Shown here: positions 7,581 to 16,985 of the stretch, one piece after another
Numbering within the stretch: the first letter of the stretch is position 1
How the letters are laid out: the number at the start of each line of letters is the position of its first letter
Source: an uncultured Clostridia bacterium
GTDB lineage: Bacteria > Bacillota > Clostridia > Christensenellales > Pumilibacteraceae
Length of the DNA: 35,397 nucleotides
NCBI GenBank assembly: GCA_947384195.1
Contig: CANDGE010000001.1
Coordinates: forward strand, 1-35,397
Reading direction: 5' to 3'
Translations under genes and position numbers: made by a program
The notes under the pieces: generated by a model
Database searches by the model: none
The model's input: only the letters and a program-made list of their open reading frames with translations
What the model was told of the DNA's origin: nothing

Positions 7581-10373
7581 ATGCAGGAAAAGAGCAAGAA
7601 AACATCGACCGCAACGTCGACCAAAACGCAAGCAAGACCGCGCAAGACCGTAAACACATCGCGCACGGTGACCAAAACGGGCGCGACGAGCGATCCCGTC
7701 GGCTTGACCATGCCGTCGACCGACGAGCTCACTGCCGAGCCAGAGGTAAAGCGCACGACCAAAAAGTCGACGACGCGCATCATCACAAAAAACGGCGAGC
7801 TTTCGAGCGATACCGCGGCGACGATAGATACGTCGGTGATAGACAGCTCGGTATTCGACGACGACGTGACCGAAGAGCCTATCGCGGGGTATTATCACAA
7901 GTCCATGACGATAGACAGCGCAATGCTCAGTCATGAAGCCGCGGCGCGCCGCAAAAACGGCAAGCGACGCAAGCAAAAGACGGTAGATCTTACTACCGCC
8001 GAGCGTTACGAGCCCAATCCCGACGAGGGACTTTCGTCCGAAGCCGTGGAATCGCGTATCGCGCAGGGTTTTGACAACTTTGTAAAAAAGAGAAGCGGCA
8101 AGAGCTATCTTTCGATATTCATATCCAATATTTTCACGTTTTTCAACATATTGACGTTTATAGTCGCGGCGGCTTTGATAATAGTCGGCGCGGGCTTTAC
8201 TCAATTGTTTTTTATAATAATAATCCTTGCCAATGTGGTCATAGGCATATTCCAAGAGATCCGTTCCAAAATGAAGATCGACAAGCTGTCGCTCGTGTCC
8301 GCGCCGAGCGCGGTGGTCGTGCGCGACGGCGAACGGCGGGTGATACCCACTACCGACGTTGTGCTCGACGATATTATTTGCTTTGAACTCGGCAAGCAGA
8401 TATGCACGGACTCCATAGTGGTGCGCGGCGAGTGCGAGGTCAACGAGGCCATGCTCACCGGCGAAAGCGAGCCCGTGAAAAAGCGCCCCGGCGATATGTT
8501 GTACAGCGGGTCGTTCATAAGCAGCGGATCGGTCGTCGCGCGCGTGGAAAAGGTGGGCGCGGCAAACTATGTGGAAACGCTCACATCTCACGCCAAAAAG
8601 TATAAAAAGCCGAAGAGCGAGCTCATGAATTCGATCAAGCTCGTTATCAAGGTGTTGTCGCCGTTTATCATAGCGATAGGCGCGCTCATGGTGTGGACCA
8701 ATTACCGCAATGTGGTCGCGCCCGATGCCGTAGCCACGTTTTCCGATTGGAACGTCATAGTTACGAGCGCGGCGGGCTCGGTCATAGGCATGATCCCGTC
8801 GGGCATGTTCCTGTTGACGTCGCTCGCGCTTGCCGCGTCGGTACTGCGGCTCGCGCGCAAGCAAACGCTCGTGCAGGACTTGTACTGCATAGAGATGCTC
8901 GCGCGCGTCGACGTGCTGTGCCTTGACAAAACGGGCACTATTACCGACGGCTCGATGGAAGTAAACAACGTAATAGAGATAAAGGGCTTCGACAGCGAGC
9001 ATTCGCTCGCCGAGATAATAGGCTCGATGCTCACCGCGACGGGCGATAATAACCAAACGGCGCTTGCGCTCGCAAACAAGTTCGGGTACAGCAAGGCGCT
9101 CAACCCGACGGCGGTACTGCCGTTCTCGTCGCAACGCAAGCTTTCGGCGGTCAGCTTCGAGGACGAGGGTACGTACATGCTCGGCGCGCCCGAGTTCGTG
9201 CTCAAAGACATGGGCGTGCGTATAGAAAAAATGATAAACGATAACGCCGCCAACGGGTTTCGCGTCATGGTGCTCGCGCATTCGCCTGCGGATATAATCG
9301 GCGAAAAACTGCCCGCCGTGCGTCGTCCCGTATGCCTTATAGTGATCGAGGACCACATTCGCGAGGACGCGATAGAGACCATCAAATGGTTCAAGGATAA
9401 TAACGTCACGGTCAAGGTCATTTCGGGCGATAACCCCATGACGGTGTCCGAGGTCGCGCGGCGCGTCGGCGTGGAAAACGCCGAAATGTACGTGTCGCTC
9501 GAAGGCTTTTCCGATCAAGACGTAATAGAAGCGGCTAACAAGTATACCGTTTTCGGCAGAGTGACGCCCGATCAAAAACGGTTGTTGGTGCGCTCTATAA
9601 AAGCCAAAAACCACACCGTCGCAATGACGGGCGACGGCGTTAACGACATACTTGCCATGCGCGAGTCCGATTGTTCGGTCGCCATGGCGTCGGGCGCGGA
9701 GGCTGCGCGCAACGTCAGTCACTTGGTGCTGTTGAACAACGACTTTACGTCCATGCCCGACGTCGTTATGGAAGGGCGGCGCGTCGTCAACAACATACAG
9801 GCGTCGAGCGCGATGTTTCTTATGAAAACGTTTATGTCGATAGTGCTGTCCATAATTTTTCTCGCCATGCAGTCGCAATACCCGTTGGCGACAAACAATC
9901 TTATCCCGCTCGAAATTTGCATAATCGGCGTGCCGTCGTTCTTTCTCGCTTTGCAGGGCAATAAGAACATCATACGCGGTAAGTTTTTGTCAAACGTCGT
10001 GGCGCGCGCCGTGCCCGGCGGGGTGGCGTTGGTGCTCGGCGTTATGTCGATGTATCTGTATAACGTGTTTATGCCGTTGCCGCCCGCTACGGACGGCGGC
10101 TATCCGCCCGAGCTTATATCCATGATGGTCATATCCATAACGTGTGTGGGCATGATGGTGCTGTTTAAACAGTGCGAGCCGTTCAACGCGTTCAGAACGG
10201 TGCTCATGCTCGGCGTGGTCGCGCTCACCGTCGCGTTCATGTTCATCATGCCGTCCATAGGACTTGTAAAGATAGGCTTTACTCAAACATGCTTTGTCAC
10301 CGCGGTCGTTTTGGCGAGCTATTTCGTAGTGACGATACTGACTAAAATACTGAGCTCGATAAAGCTCAAATGA
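7581..10373 (+). CDS. Cation-translocating P-type ATPase, CtpE/YoaB-like
   Basis: A 930-residue P-type ATPase that would pump a cation at the expense of ATP. The actuator loop LTGESEPVKK is near bases 8455-8480, the phosphorylation motif DKTGTITDG starts at residue 449, and the hinge GDGVNDILAMRESDCSVAMA is near 9631-9690. Membrane segments lie near 8101-8240, 8630-8700, 8760-8860 and in a C-terminal set from about 9810. The overall pattern matches the CtpE-like group; mycobacterial CtpE takes up calcium. An N-terminal tail of about 150 residues, rich in Thr, Ser, Lys and Arg, precedes the core and looks disordered. The frame extends to 7560, but that start lies inside the promoter. The ATG at 7581 has no ribosome site and sits just after the -10 box, suggesting a leaderless mRNA. 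The ion carried is inferred, not shown. Confidence 0.87.
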   Translation: MQEKSKKTSTATSTKTQARPRKTVNTSRTVTKTGATSDPVGLTMPSTDELTAEPEVKRTTKKSTTRIITKNGELSSDTAATIDTSVIDSSVFDDDVTEEPIAGYYHKSMTIDSAMLSHEAAARRKNGKRRKQKTVDLTTAERYEPNPDEGLSSEAVESRIAQGFDNFVKKRSGKSYLSIFISNIFTFFNILTFIVAAALIIVGAGFTQLFFIIIILANVVIGIFQEIRSKMKIDKLSLVSAPSAVVVRDGERRVIPTTDVVLDDIICFELGKQICTDSIVVRGECEVNEAMLTGESEPVKKRPGDMLYSGSFISSGSVVARVEKVGAANYVETLTSHAKKYKKPKSELMNSIKLVIKVLSPFIIAIGALMVWTNYRNVVAPDAVATFSDWNVIVTSAAGSVIGMIPSGMFLLTSLALAASVLRLARKQTLVQDLYCIEMLARVDVLCLDKTGTITDGSMEVNNVIEIKGFDSEHSLAEIIGSMLTATGDNNQTALALANKFGYSKALNPTAVLPFSSQRKLSAVSFEDEGTYMLGAPEFVLKDMGVRIEKMINDNAANGFRVMVLAHSPADIIGEKLPAVRRPVCLIVIEDHIREDAIETIKWFKDNNVTVKVISGDNPMTVSEVARRVGVENAEMYVSLEGFSDQDVIEAANKYTVFGRVTPDQKRLLVRSIKAKNHTVAMTGDGVNDILAMRESDCSVAMASGAEAARNVSHLVLLNNDFTSMPDVVMEGRRVVNNIQASSAMFLMKTFMSIVLSIIFLAMQSQYPLATNNLIPLEICIIGVPSFFLALQGNKNIIRGKFLSNVVARAVPGGVALVLGVMSMYLYNVFMPLPPATDGGYPPELISMMVISITCVGMMVLFKQCEPFNAFRTVLMLGVVALTVAFMFIMPSIGLVKIGFTQTCFVTAVVLASYFVVTILTKILSSIKLK

Positions 10374-10470
10374 TCGAACGCGCGTAAAGCTTGTTCGTTT
10401 ATGGATCATCTAACATATTTCGTTCACAATAATTATATAGTCAATGCCATATTTCGACATATTTTTCGTA

Positions 10471-10476
10471 TATAAT
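10471..10476 (+). promoter_or_regulatory. Possible -10 box upstream of the response regulator gene
   Basis: A perfect TATAAT at 10471-10476 lies 26 bases before the start codon at 10503, with a strong GGAGG ribosome site between them. No convincing -35 box is seen at 16-18 bases, so an activator may help, or the match may be chance. Confidence 0.4.
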
Positions 10477-10502
10477 ATCCCGTAAATAAGCGGAGGTAAA
10501 AA

Positions 10503-11165
10503 ATGGCAAAGTTTCTTATTGCCGACGACGAGGACGGCATCAGGCAGATAATCAAAGAATATTGCGAGTTTGAAGGCTACGAAACGGAATTCGCCGCCGA
10601 CGGAATGGACGCCGTCAGAAAAGCGCGCGAGACCGATTTCGACATGATCATCATGGACGCCATGATGCCTAAGCTCGACGGCTTTTCCGCGACCAAGGAG
10701 ATACGCAAGACCAAACAAACGCCGATCATCATACTTTCGGCGCGCGTCGAAGAATACGACAAACTGCACGGGTTTGAAATGGGCGCGGACGATTACGTTA
10801 CAAAGCCGTTCAGCCCCAAAGAACTCATGGCGCGCGCCGCGGCGATAATGCGCAGAGGCGCAATGAGCGAGGACAAGATGGTATCGGGCGATCTTACCAT
10901 AGACTTTGCGGGTTGCGCAGTATTTATAGAAGGCAAGCGCGTGCCGATGACCCCGAAGGAGTGCGAGCTGTTGTTTTTGCTCGCGCGCTATAACGGCAAG
11001 GCGTTTTCGCGCCAAGAGCTTTTGGATAAGATATGGGGCTTCGATTATTACGGCGACGAACGCACCGTCGATACGCACGTCAAAATGTTGCGAAAATCGC
11101 TTGGCGAAAAGTTCCGCGATAAGATAGTCACCGTGCGCGGCATGGGGTATAAAGCGGTGCTGTGA
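10503..11165 (+). CDS. OmpR/PhoB-family response regulator
   Basis: A 220-residue two-domain response regulator. The receiver domain has the acidic pair D8/D9, phospho-acceptor D52 (MIIMDAMMPKLDG), S79 and K101 (VTKPFSPKEL), all expected. The winged-helix DNA-binding domain spans about residues 130-220 and ends RTVDTHVKMLRKSL then VRGMGYKAVL, which is typical of the OmpR family. It would bind promoter DNA after phosphorylation by a histidine kinase. No kinase gene is next to it: the CtpE-like pump is upstream and a terminator follows. It is therefore an orphan in this window. A GGAGG site precedes the ATG. Targets are unknown. Confidence 0.92.
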   Translation: MAKFLIADDEDGIRQIIKEYCEFEGYETEFAADGMDAVRKARETDFDMIIMDAMMPKLDGFSATKEIRKTKQTPIIILSARVEEYDKLHGFEMGADDYVTKPFSPKELMARAAAIMRRGAMSEDKMVSGDLTIDFAGCAVFIEGKRVPMTPKECELLFLLARYNGKAFSRQELLDKIWGFDYYGDERTVDTHVKMLRKSLGEKFRDKIVTVRGMGYKAVL

Positions 11166-11192
11166 GCGCGCGAAACAAATATCGGGCAAACG

Positions 11193-11220
11193 ACGGTCGA
11201 ATAAAATCGACCGTTTTTTT
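11193..11220 (+). terminator. Rho-independent terminator after the response regulator gene
   Basis: A perfect 8-bp stem (ACGGTCGA at 11193-11200 with TCGACCGT at 11207-11214), a six-base loop, and a run of seven T through 11220. Confidence 0.9.
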
Positions 11221-11293
11221 GTCGTGGCAATTCCGCGACGAGCGTAGCCCGTCGAAAAAAATTTTATTATTTTGCGCAAACGCCGTCGGACAA

Positions 11294-11322
11294 TTGACAT
11301 TGTGCGCGATATTTGATATATT
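11294..11322 (+). promoter_or_regulatory. Sigma-A promoter for the permease-upp operon
   Basis: TTGACA at 11294-11299, a 17-base spacer, and TATATT at 11317-11322. The predicted leader is about 65 bases and carries a GGGAGA ribosome site before the ATG at 11394. I see no known purine or pyrimidine riboswitch in it; it is too short for most. Confidence 0.75.
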
Positions 11323-11393
11323 GTGATAGGTTGTGTCGAAACGAGGCGTTTTCCCGTTCGGCAGGGTTCAATACATATCGGGAGATATAAATT

Positions 11394-12959
11394 ATGCAAA
11401 TGGTTTACGGTGTAAAGGACAAGCCGCCTGCGGGGCGGTTGGTTCTGTTTGCGTTGCAACAGTTGCTCGCTATCCTTGCGGCGACTATCGCGGTGCCGAT
11501 GATAATCAAAAACGGAATGCAGCCGAGCGCGGCGCTTTTCGGCGCGGGCGTGGGTACGCTGGTGTATTTGTTGTTTACCAAATTCAGAAGCCCCGTGTTT
11601 TTGGGTAGCTCGTTCGCGTTTCTCGGCTCGATGAGCGCGGCGTTTGCGGGCGCGATGGGCAGCATGGCGCTCGGCTATCTCGGGCTTATAATCGGCGCGG
11701 TATTTGCGGGGCTTGTGTACGTGATAATCGCGGTTGTAGTCAAGTTTGTCGGCACGAAATGGATAGACAAGATCATGCCCGCGGTGGTCATAGGTCCTAC
11801 CGTTGCGATAATCGGGCTGTCGCTCGCGGGCAACGCGATAGGCGACCTTACCAACGGCGCGTTCGCCGACGGAAGCTCGTATGTTTCTATCGTGTGCGGA
11901 TTGGTCACGCTCGGCGTGACTATCGCTTGCTCGGTGTTCGGCAAGAAAATGCTTAAAATGATACCGTTTATCATAGGCATACTCGCGGGTTATGCGTTAG
12001 CGGCGATATTTACCGGTTTCAGCTATATCGACGGCGCGCCCGCCGCGCTTCGCGTGATAGACTTCGGCACGTTTTCCACGCTCGGACAAGCGTCGGCGTG
12101 GTATCCCGACTTTTCGTTCCTGACGGCGTTCAATATCCACGGCGGCGGTTACGGCGACGCCAATATCGGTGCATATATCGGCACGATCGCGGTCGCGTAC
12201 ATTCCCGTCGCGTTCGTCGTGTTCGCCGAGCATATCGCCGATCACAAAAACATTTCGTCCATAATCGAAACGGACTTGCTCAAAGACCCCGGACTGCATC
12301 GCACGCTTTTGGGCGACGGCGTCGGTTCTATGGTCGGCGCGCTGTTCGGCGGTTGCCCCAACACAACGTACGGCGAGTCGGTCGGTTGCGTCGCCATATC
12401 GGGCAACGCATCGGTGCGCACGATATTCGTAACCGCATTAATGGCGATCGCGAGCGCGTTTCTCGCGCCGTTCACGCTGTTTCTTGCGAGCATACCCAAG
12501 TGCGTAATGGGCGGCGTGTGTATCGCGCTCTACGGTTTTATCGCCGTGTCCGGTCTCAAAATGATACAAAAGGTGGATCTCAACGATAACCGCAACCTGT
12601 TTGTCGTGTCCGTGATCCTTATCGCGGGCGTGGGCGGTATGGCAGTACAGTTCGGACAGGTGACCGTAACGTCGGTCGCGTGCGCGCTTATTCTCGGCAT
12701 ACTGACTAACGTGTTCGTCAACATCGGCAACAAAAAGGCGAAAGCGGAAGCGGCGGGCGGCGATAACGACGGCGCGACGCCCGCAGAAGCGTCGGAGAGC
12801 GCGGAAACCGTATCGACGGAGCAAGCGACGGCGACGGATGAGCTTAACGCGGAGCAAGATACGCCGCGGGAAACGGCGCAGCCCGAGCAGACGGCGGAAC
12901 AGCCGCAGACGCAGTCCGAGCCTGCAAAAGCGAAATCAACGAGAGGTAAAAAGCAATGA
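11394..12959 (+). CDS. Uracil/xanthine permease, NCS2 family
   Basis: A 521-residue nucleobase transporter of the NCS2 (nucleobase-cation symporter 2) family. About 12-14 hydrophobic segments are present. The segment with AEHIADHKN near base 12230 and the segment with [20 protein letters not shown] near 12350-12410 are the family's substrate-site signatures. The last 75 residues (from about 12735) form a hydrophilic tail rich in Ala, Glu, Thr, Gln and Pro, longer than usual and probably disordered. The stop overlaps the upp start as ATGA, so the two are coupled. That context makes uracil the most likely substrate, although xanthine carriers have the same fold. Confidence 0.88.
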   Translation: MQMVYGVKDKPPAGRLVLFALQQLLAILAATIAVPMIIKNGMQPSAALFGAGVGTLVYLLFTKFRSPVFLGSSFAFLGSMSAAFAGAMGSMALGYLGLIIGAVFAGLVYVIIAVVVKFVGTKWIDKIMPAVVIGPTVAIIGLSLAGNAIGDLTNGAFADGSSYVSIVCGLVTLGVTIACSVFGKKMLKMIPFIIGILAGYALAAIFTGFSYIDGAPAALRVIDFGTFSTLGQASAWYPDFSFLTAFNIHGGGYGDANIGAYIGTIAVAYIPVAFVVFAEHIADHKNISSIIETDLLKDPGLHRTLLGDGVGSMVGALFGGCPNTTYGESVGCVAISGNASVRTIFVTALMAIASAFLAPFTLFLASIPKCVMGGVCIALYGFIAVSGLKMIQKVDLNDNRNLFVVSVILIAGVGGMAVQFGQVTVTSVACALILGILTNVFVNIGNKKAKAEAAGGDNDGATPAEASESAETVSTEQATATDELNAEQDTPRETAQPEQTAEQPQTQSEPAKAKSTRGKKQ

Positions 12960-13594
12960 AAAAATTCGATAACGTGACTATACTCGATCATCCGCTTATC
13001 AGTCATAAAATAGCCATACTGCGTTCGGTCGACACGCGCACCAAAGATTTTCGCGAGCTCGTGGAAGAAATAACGACGCTTTTGACGTACGAGGCGTTTA
13101 AAGACGCGCCCACGCGCGAGGTCGAAGTTGCGACGCCGCTCGAAAAGTGCAAGCAAAAAATGGTCGTGGAAAATTCCGTCGCCATAGTGCCCGTGCTCCG
13201 CGCGGGGCTCGGCATGGTCGCGGGCGTGCATACGCTTTTCCCGACGGCTAAGGTCGGACATATCGGTATGTACCGCGACGAGGAAACTCTCGAACCGCAG
13301 GAGTATTACTGCAAGCTTCCCGACGGCATAGAAAAAATGCGCGCCATAGTGCTCGACCCCATGCTCGCTACGGGCGGGAGCGCGGCGGCGGCTATCGACA
13401 TGTTGAAAAAGCGCGGCTGTAAGGAGATACGGCAGATGTCGATCATCGCCGCGCCGGAAGGCATCGAGCGGCTTGCTACGGCGCATCCCGACGTTAAGAT
13501 CTACGTTGCCGTGTGCGACAGGTGCCTTAACGAAAACGGGTATATTCTCCCCGGATTGGGCGATGCGGGCGACAGGCTTTTCGGAACAAAATAA
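12956..13594 (+). CDS. upp: Uracil phosphoribosyltransferase
   Basis: A 212-residue enzyme that joins uracil and PRPP to make UMP, the core step of uracil salvage. The length is typical for the family. The PRPP-binding loop is at residues 132-147 ([16 protein letters not shown]), [10 protein letters not shown] sits near residues 79-87, and the uracil-binding C-terminal part reads [20 protein letters not shown]. The ATG overlaps the permease stop by four bases, and a GAGAGGTAAAAAGC stretch upstream supplies the ribosome site. Uptake and phosphoribosylation are thus made together. A strong terminator follows at once. Confidence 0.96.
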   Translation: MKKFDNVTILDHPLISHKIAILRSVDTRTKDFRELVEEITTLLTYEAFKDAPTREVEVATPLEKCKQKMVVENSVAIVPVLRAGLGMVAGVHTLFPTAKVGHIGMYRDEETLEPQEYYCKLPDGIEKMRAIVLDPMLATGGSAAAAIDMLKKRGCKEIRQMSIIAAPEGIERLATAHPDVKIYVAVCDRCLNENGYILPGLGDAGDRLFGTK

Positions 13595-13600
13595 GATCGA

Positions 13601-13630
13601 ACAAAAAACCGCGGTCACGCGGTTTTTTGT
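13601..13630 (+). terminator. Rho-independent terminator after upp
   Basis: A perfect 12-bp stem (13601-13612 with 13619-13630) around a six-base loop. The distal arm ends in six T. The mirrored A-run means it could also work on the minus strand. Confidence 0.92.
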
Positions 13631-13795
13631 TGCACGAAATAATGCGGATCGAAAATAGTGTGCATTAATAACGGCGGGCGATCATAATGCTTGATGTGTA
13701 ATGCGTAATAGCGGTCGATCGATAATTATGTCGCGCCGAGATTTTTTTGTTATTCCGAGCGTAGCGAAGTCCGATCGTTGTTTGCGTGCCCGATT

Positions 13796-13945
13796 TTAAT
13801 CGAAGTAAGTCAGATCGCCCGCGCATTCGCAAATGCCGAGACGTTCGGCGCAGTACGGACAATAGCACTTGCCGCAACATTCGCAGTGCAAGACCGCATC
13901 GGCGGGGAATACGTGTTTACAATTATCGCATTTACGTGTTTTCAT
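13796..13945 (-). CDS. Small ten-cysteine zinc-ribbon-like protein
   Basis: A 49-residue frame read on the minus strand from ATG (complement of 13943-13945) to TAA (13796-13798). It starts MKTRKCDNCKHVFPADAV and continues with CECCGKCYCPYC and then CEC, ending in DLTYFD. Ten cysteines fall at positions 6, 9, 21, 23, 24, 27, 29, 32, 39 and 41: CxxC, then CxCC, CxC, CxxC and CxC. That pattern is typical of zinc-ribbon or treble-clef proteins and is very unlikely in random sequence. It would be cytoplasmic (no signal peptide) and bind one to three metal ions. No strong ribosome site precedes it, which lowers confidence. Its neighbours, upp and secA, give no functional hint. I do not recognise a named family. 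Confidence 0.62.
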   Translation of the reverse strand: MKTRKCDNCKHVFPADAVLHCECCGKCYCPYCAERLGICECAGDLTYFD

Positions 13946-14063
13946 GAGTTTAGTTTGCGCGTTGCGTTTTGCCGTTATGCGGACGGCGGACGAAATTCGG
14001 CAAAAAGCGTTATGCGCCGCACTTTACATGCGTCTTTAAATATCACATATTGCCGATAAACCC

Positions 14064-14092
14064 TTGCATTTGTCGGGATATTATGATAAAAT
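14064..14092 (+). promoter_or_regulatory. Likely secA promoter
   Basis: TTGCAT at 14064-14069, a 17-base spacer, and TAAAAT at 14087-14092. This predicts a leader of about 125 bases before secA. Two mismatches to consensus make it good but not certain. Confidence 0.55.
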
Positions 14093-14225
14093 TAAAAGCG
14101 GTGTAAAGGTCGACGGCGACTGTCGCGCGCGCAATATCGAACGCGTTGCTTATATCGTCGCTTGTCGTGCGGCGCTTGGGTCGAGCGTCGCATAACGCAT
14201 ATATACGTAATTTTGCGAGGTAGCA

Positions 14226-16925
14226 ATGGGACTTATTTCTTTTATCACAGGCAGCGACAACCGTCGTAACGTCAAAAAGCTTTCAGCCAAGGCCGAGCAG
14301 GTGCTTGCGCTCGAACCGAAGTTTGCCGCGATGAGCGACGACGAACTGCGCGGCATGACCGAGATTTTCAAAAAACGTTACAAAGAGAATTTCGAGACGC
14401 TCGACGATCTTTTGCCCGAGGCGTTTGCCGTAGTGCGCGAGGCGGGTAAGCGCGTGCTCAACATGAAGCACTTTAAAGTGCAGATAATGGGCGGTATCGC
14501 GCTTCATCAGGGACGCATTGCCGAGATGCGCACGGGCGAAGGTAAAACGCTCGTGTCGACGCTTCCCGCGTATCTCAACGCATTGACGGGGCGCGGCGTG
14601 CACATAGTAACGGTCAACGATTACTTGGCGCGACGCGACGCGGAATGGATGGGCAAGATCCATAGATTTTTGGGGCTTACCGTCGGCGTCGCCGTTTCGG
14701 GAATGAATCCCAACGAAAAACGCAACGCATATAACTGCGACATAACGTACGGCACAAATAACGAGTTGGGCTTCGACTATCTGCGCGACAATATGGTCGT
14801 GCGCCGCACGGACATGGTCCAGCGCGACCTTGCGTTTGCGATAATCGACGAGGTCGACTCCATACTCATCGACGAGGCGCGCACGCCGCTCATTATTTCG
14901 GGACGCGGCGGCAGGAGCAGCGAGATGTACAGCCGTGCCAACCGTTTCGCACGGCGATTGATAAAGGACGAGGACTACGAGATCGACGAGAAAAAGCGCG
15001 CGATCAACCTGACCGACGCGGGTATCGAAAAAGCCGAAACATATTTCGAGGTCGAGAATCTCGCCGACGTCGAGAATACCGAGCTTTATCATTATATCAA
15101 TAACGCGCTCAAAGCGAATTTCGTGATGCACCGCGATCAGGATTATATAGTCAACGACGGCGAGGTCGTCATAGTCGACGAGTTTACGGGTCGACTGATG
15201 ATAGGCAGGCGATATAACGACGGCTTGCACCAAGCGATAGAAGCCAAAGAGAACGTGCGCATACAGTCGGAAAACAAGACGCTTGCGACCATTACGTTCC
15301 AAAACTATTTCAGGCTGTACGACAAGCTGTCGGGCATGACGGGTACGGCAAAGACGGAGGAAAACGAGTTCCGCTCCATATACAAGCTGGACGTCGTTAC
15401 CATTCCCACCAACGTGCCCAGCCAACGCGTCGACGAAAACGATCTGTTGTTTACCGGCATAGCGGGCAAACTGCGCGCGATAGTCGACGACATCAAGGAG
15501 TGTTACGACCGCGGTCAGCCCGTGCTCGTCGGCACGACCAACGTCGAGAAGAGCGAAGAGCTCAGTAAGATACTGCGGCACGAAAAGATCCCGCACAACG
15601 TGCTCAACGCAAAGAACCACGCCAAGGAAGCGTCCATAATCGCGCAAGCGGGCAGACTGCATCAAGTGACTATCGCCACCAACATGGCGGGGCGCGGTAC
15701 GGATATAATGCTCGGCGGCAACGCCGAGTTCATGGCGAAGGAAAAAATGTTGAAGGACGGATATGCCGAAGAGGACATCGATCTTGCGGCGTCCGTATTC
15801 CCCGTCGACACCGAAGAGCTTCAAAAAGCGCGCGAGCTTTACGCCCGATATTTGGATGAGTTCAAAAAAGACGTTGCGGCGGAAAAAGAAGAGGTCGTCA
15901 AGTTCGGCGGTTTGCGCATAATAGGTACGGAGCGGCACGAGTCGCGGCGTATCGACAATCAGTTGCGCGGCCGTGCGGGACGTCAAGGCGATATAGGCTC
16001 GTCCATATTCTATCTTTCGGCGGAGGACGACGTTTTGCGGCTTTGGGGCGACAGACTCAAAAAAGTTATGGAAATGTTCAAGGTGGACGAGAATACGCCG
16101 CTGTCCGCAAAAATACTTTCGCGCCAGATCGAAAACGCGCAACGCAATATCGAAGGGCGCAACTTCTCGGTGCGTAAATCCGTTCTCGAATACGACAACG
16201 TGATGAACAAACAGCGCGAGATAATTTATGCCGAGCGCAGTAAGGTGCTTAAAGGCATGCCCATGCGCGAAGAGATACTCAAGATCATGCGCGACCGAGT
16301 GGACGCGGTGGTCGACGCGTACACCGATCCCAAGGTCGATTACGACGAGTGGGATTCGGTAGAGCTCAATAAAGAGATCGAGCGCAAGCTGTTGCCCGAA
16401 GAGCACGAATTCTTCGACGAGGACAAGCTCAAAAATTACGCGCTCGACGAGCTTAAAGACATGCTTTACGATACCGTCGTCAAGACCTATCAAGTCAAGG
16501 TCGACGAGGCGAGCGAGCACGGCGTGGACTTCGAGGAAATAGAACGGCGCATCATGCTTACCGTCGTCGACAGAAAATGGATGGATCACATCGACAACAT
16601 GGATGCGCTCAGGAGCGGTATCGGCTTAAAGGCATACGGACAGCAAGACCCGGTCATAGCGTATCAGCGCGAAGGCTTCGATATGTTCGACGAGATGATA
16701 GCGGGCATACACGAGGACGTTGTTGTAATGCTTATGCGCGTCAACGTGCAATATCCGCCTTCGCTGCCCAAGACCGAGCCCGTAATGATAGAAAACCGCG
16801 GCGACGGCGAACGTCAGGTAAAAACGCCCGACGTCACGCCCAAATCCAAGCAGGTAGGCAGGAACGATCCGTGCCCGTGCGGAAGCGGCAAAAAGTACAA
16901 GAATTGTTGCGGCAAGGAAAATTGA
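14226..16925 (+). CDS. secA: Preprotein translocase ATPase SecA
   Basis: An 899-residue SecA, the motor that drives unfolded secretory proteins through SecYEG. Walker A is MRTGEGKT at residues 101-108, preceded by the GGIALHQGRIAEM motif. Walker B is IIDEVDSILIDEART near residues 206-220. The second nucleotide domain carries ATNMAGRGTDI near base 15677 and QLRGRAGRQGD near 15960. The scaffold and wing regions follow, and the C terminus ends in the zinc-binding SEC-C motif (CPCGSGKKYKNCCG, from about residue 883), which in other species binds zinc and SecB or ribosomes. The length is normal. A GCGAGG ribosome site precedes the ATG. The next gene, prfB, begins 60 bases later, a common Firmicute order. 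Confidence 0.98.
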   Translation: MGLISFITGSDNRRNVKKLSAKAEQVLALEPKFAAMSDDELRGMTEIFKKRYKENFETLDDLLPEAFAVVREAGKRVLNMKHFKVQIMGGIALHQGRIAEMRTGEGKTLVSTLPAYLNALTGRGVHIVTVNDYLARRDAEWMGKIHRFLGLTVGVAVSGMNPNEKRNAYNCDITYGTNNELGFDYLRDNMVVRRTDMVQRDLAFAIIDEVDSILIDEARTPLIISGRGGRSSEMYSRANRFARRLIKDEDYEIDEKKRAINLTDAGIEKAETYFEVENLADVENTELYHYINNALKANFVMHRDQDYIVNDGEVVIVDEFTGRLMIGRRYNDGLHQAIEAKENVRIQSENKTLATITFQNYFRLYDKLSGMTGTAKTEENEFRSIYKLDVVTIPTNVPSQRVDENDLLFTGIAGKLRAIVDDIKECYDRGQPVLVGTTNVEKSEELSKILRHEKIPHNVLNAKNHAKEASIIAQAGRLHQVTIATNMAGRGTDIMLGGNAEFMAKEKMLKDGYAEEDIDLAASVFPVDTEELQKARELYARYLDEFKKDVAAEKEEVVKFGGLRIIGTERHESRRIDNQLRGRAGRQGDIGSSIFYLSAEDDVLRLWGDRLKKVMEMFKVDENTPLSAKILSRQIENAQRNIEGRNFSVRKSVLEYDNVMNKQREIIYAERSKVLKGMPMREEILKIMRDRVDAVVDAYTDPKVDYDEWDSVELNKEIERKLLPEEHEFFDEDKLKNYALDELKDMLYDTVVKTYQVKVDEASEHGVDFEEIERRIMLTVVDRKWMDHIDNMDALRSGIGLKAYGQQDPVIAYQREGFDMFDEMIAGIHEDVVVMLMRVNVQYPPSLPKTEPVMIENRGDGERQVKTPDVTPKSKQVGRNDPCPCGSGKKYKNCCGKEN

Positions 16926-16985
16926 CGCAAAGCGAGCCGCGTAAACGCTTAACAAACTCAAACAACACGCTATTGATTTTTATAT

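Larger units (their letters stand above)
13631..14225. other. Gene-poor gap between upp and secA
   Basis: About 600 bases lie between the upp terminator and secA. The only coding frame I support is the cysteine-rich minus-strand gene at 13796-13945. The left part (13631-13795) holds short AT-rich stretches and a segment at 13750-13778 that resembles a common intergenic pattern (ATTCCGAGCGTAGCGAAG). The right part (14064-14225) carries the likely secA promoter and leader. I see no RNA gene here. The open frame at 13778-14059 on the plus strand is the antisense shadow of the cysteine-rich gene. Confidence 0.6.

Noticed and set aside
7527..9878. A 783-codon open frame on the minus strand opposite the CtpE-like ATPase gene
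   Set aside because: It mirrors the codon bias of a clear P-type ATPase on the plus strand, is rich in His, Arg and Tyr with no domain pattern, and has no ribosome site.
11323..11393. A purine or pyrimidine riboswitch or PyrR site before the permease gene
   Set aside because: The leader is only about 65 bases and I see no conserved core or terminator in it.
13750..13778. A terminator or mobile repeat at ATTCCGAGCGTAGCGAAG
   Set aside because: It resembles a widespread intergenic pattern but shows no strong stem and only one clear copy here.
13778..14059. A 93-codon plus-strand frame in the gap before secA
   Set aside because: It overlaps the cysteine-rich minus-strand gene, which has a far more protein-like pattern, and it has no ribosome site.
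14283..16589. A 768-codon open frame on the minus strand opposite secA
   Set aside because: Antisense to an unmistakable SecA; the composition is that of a shadow frame.
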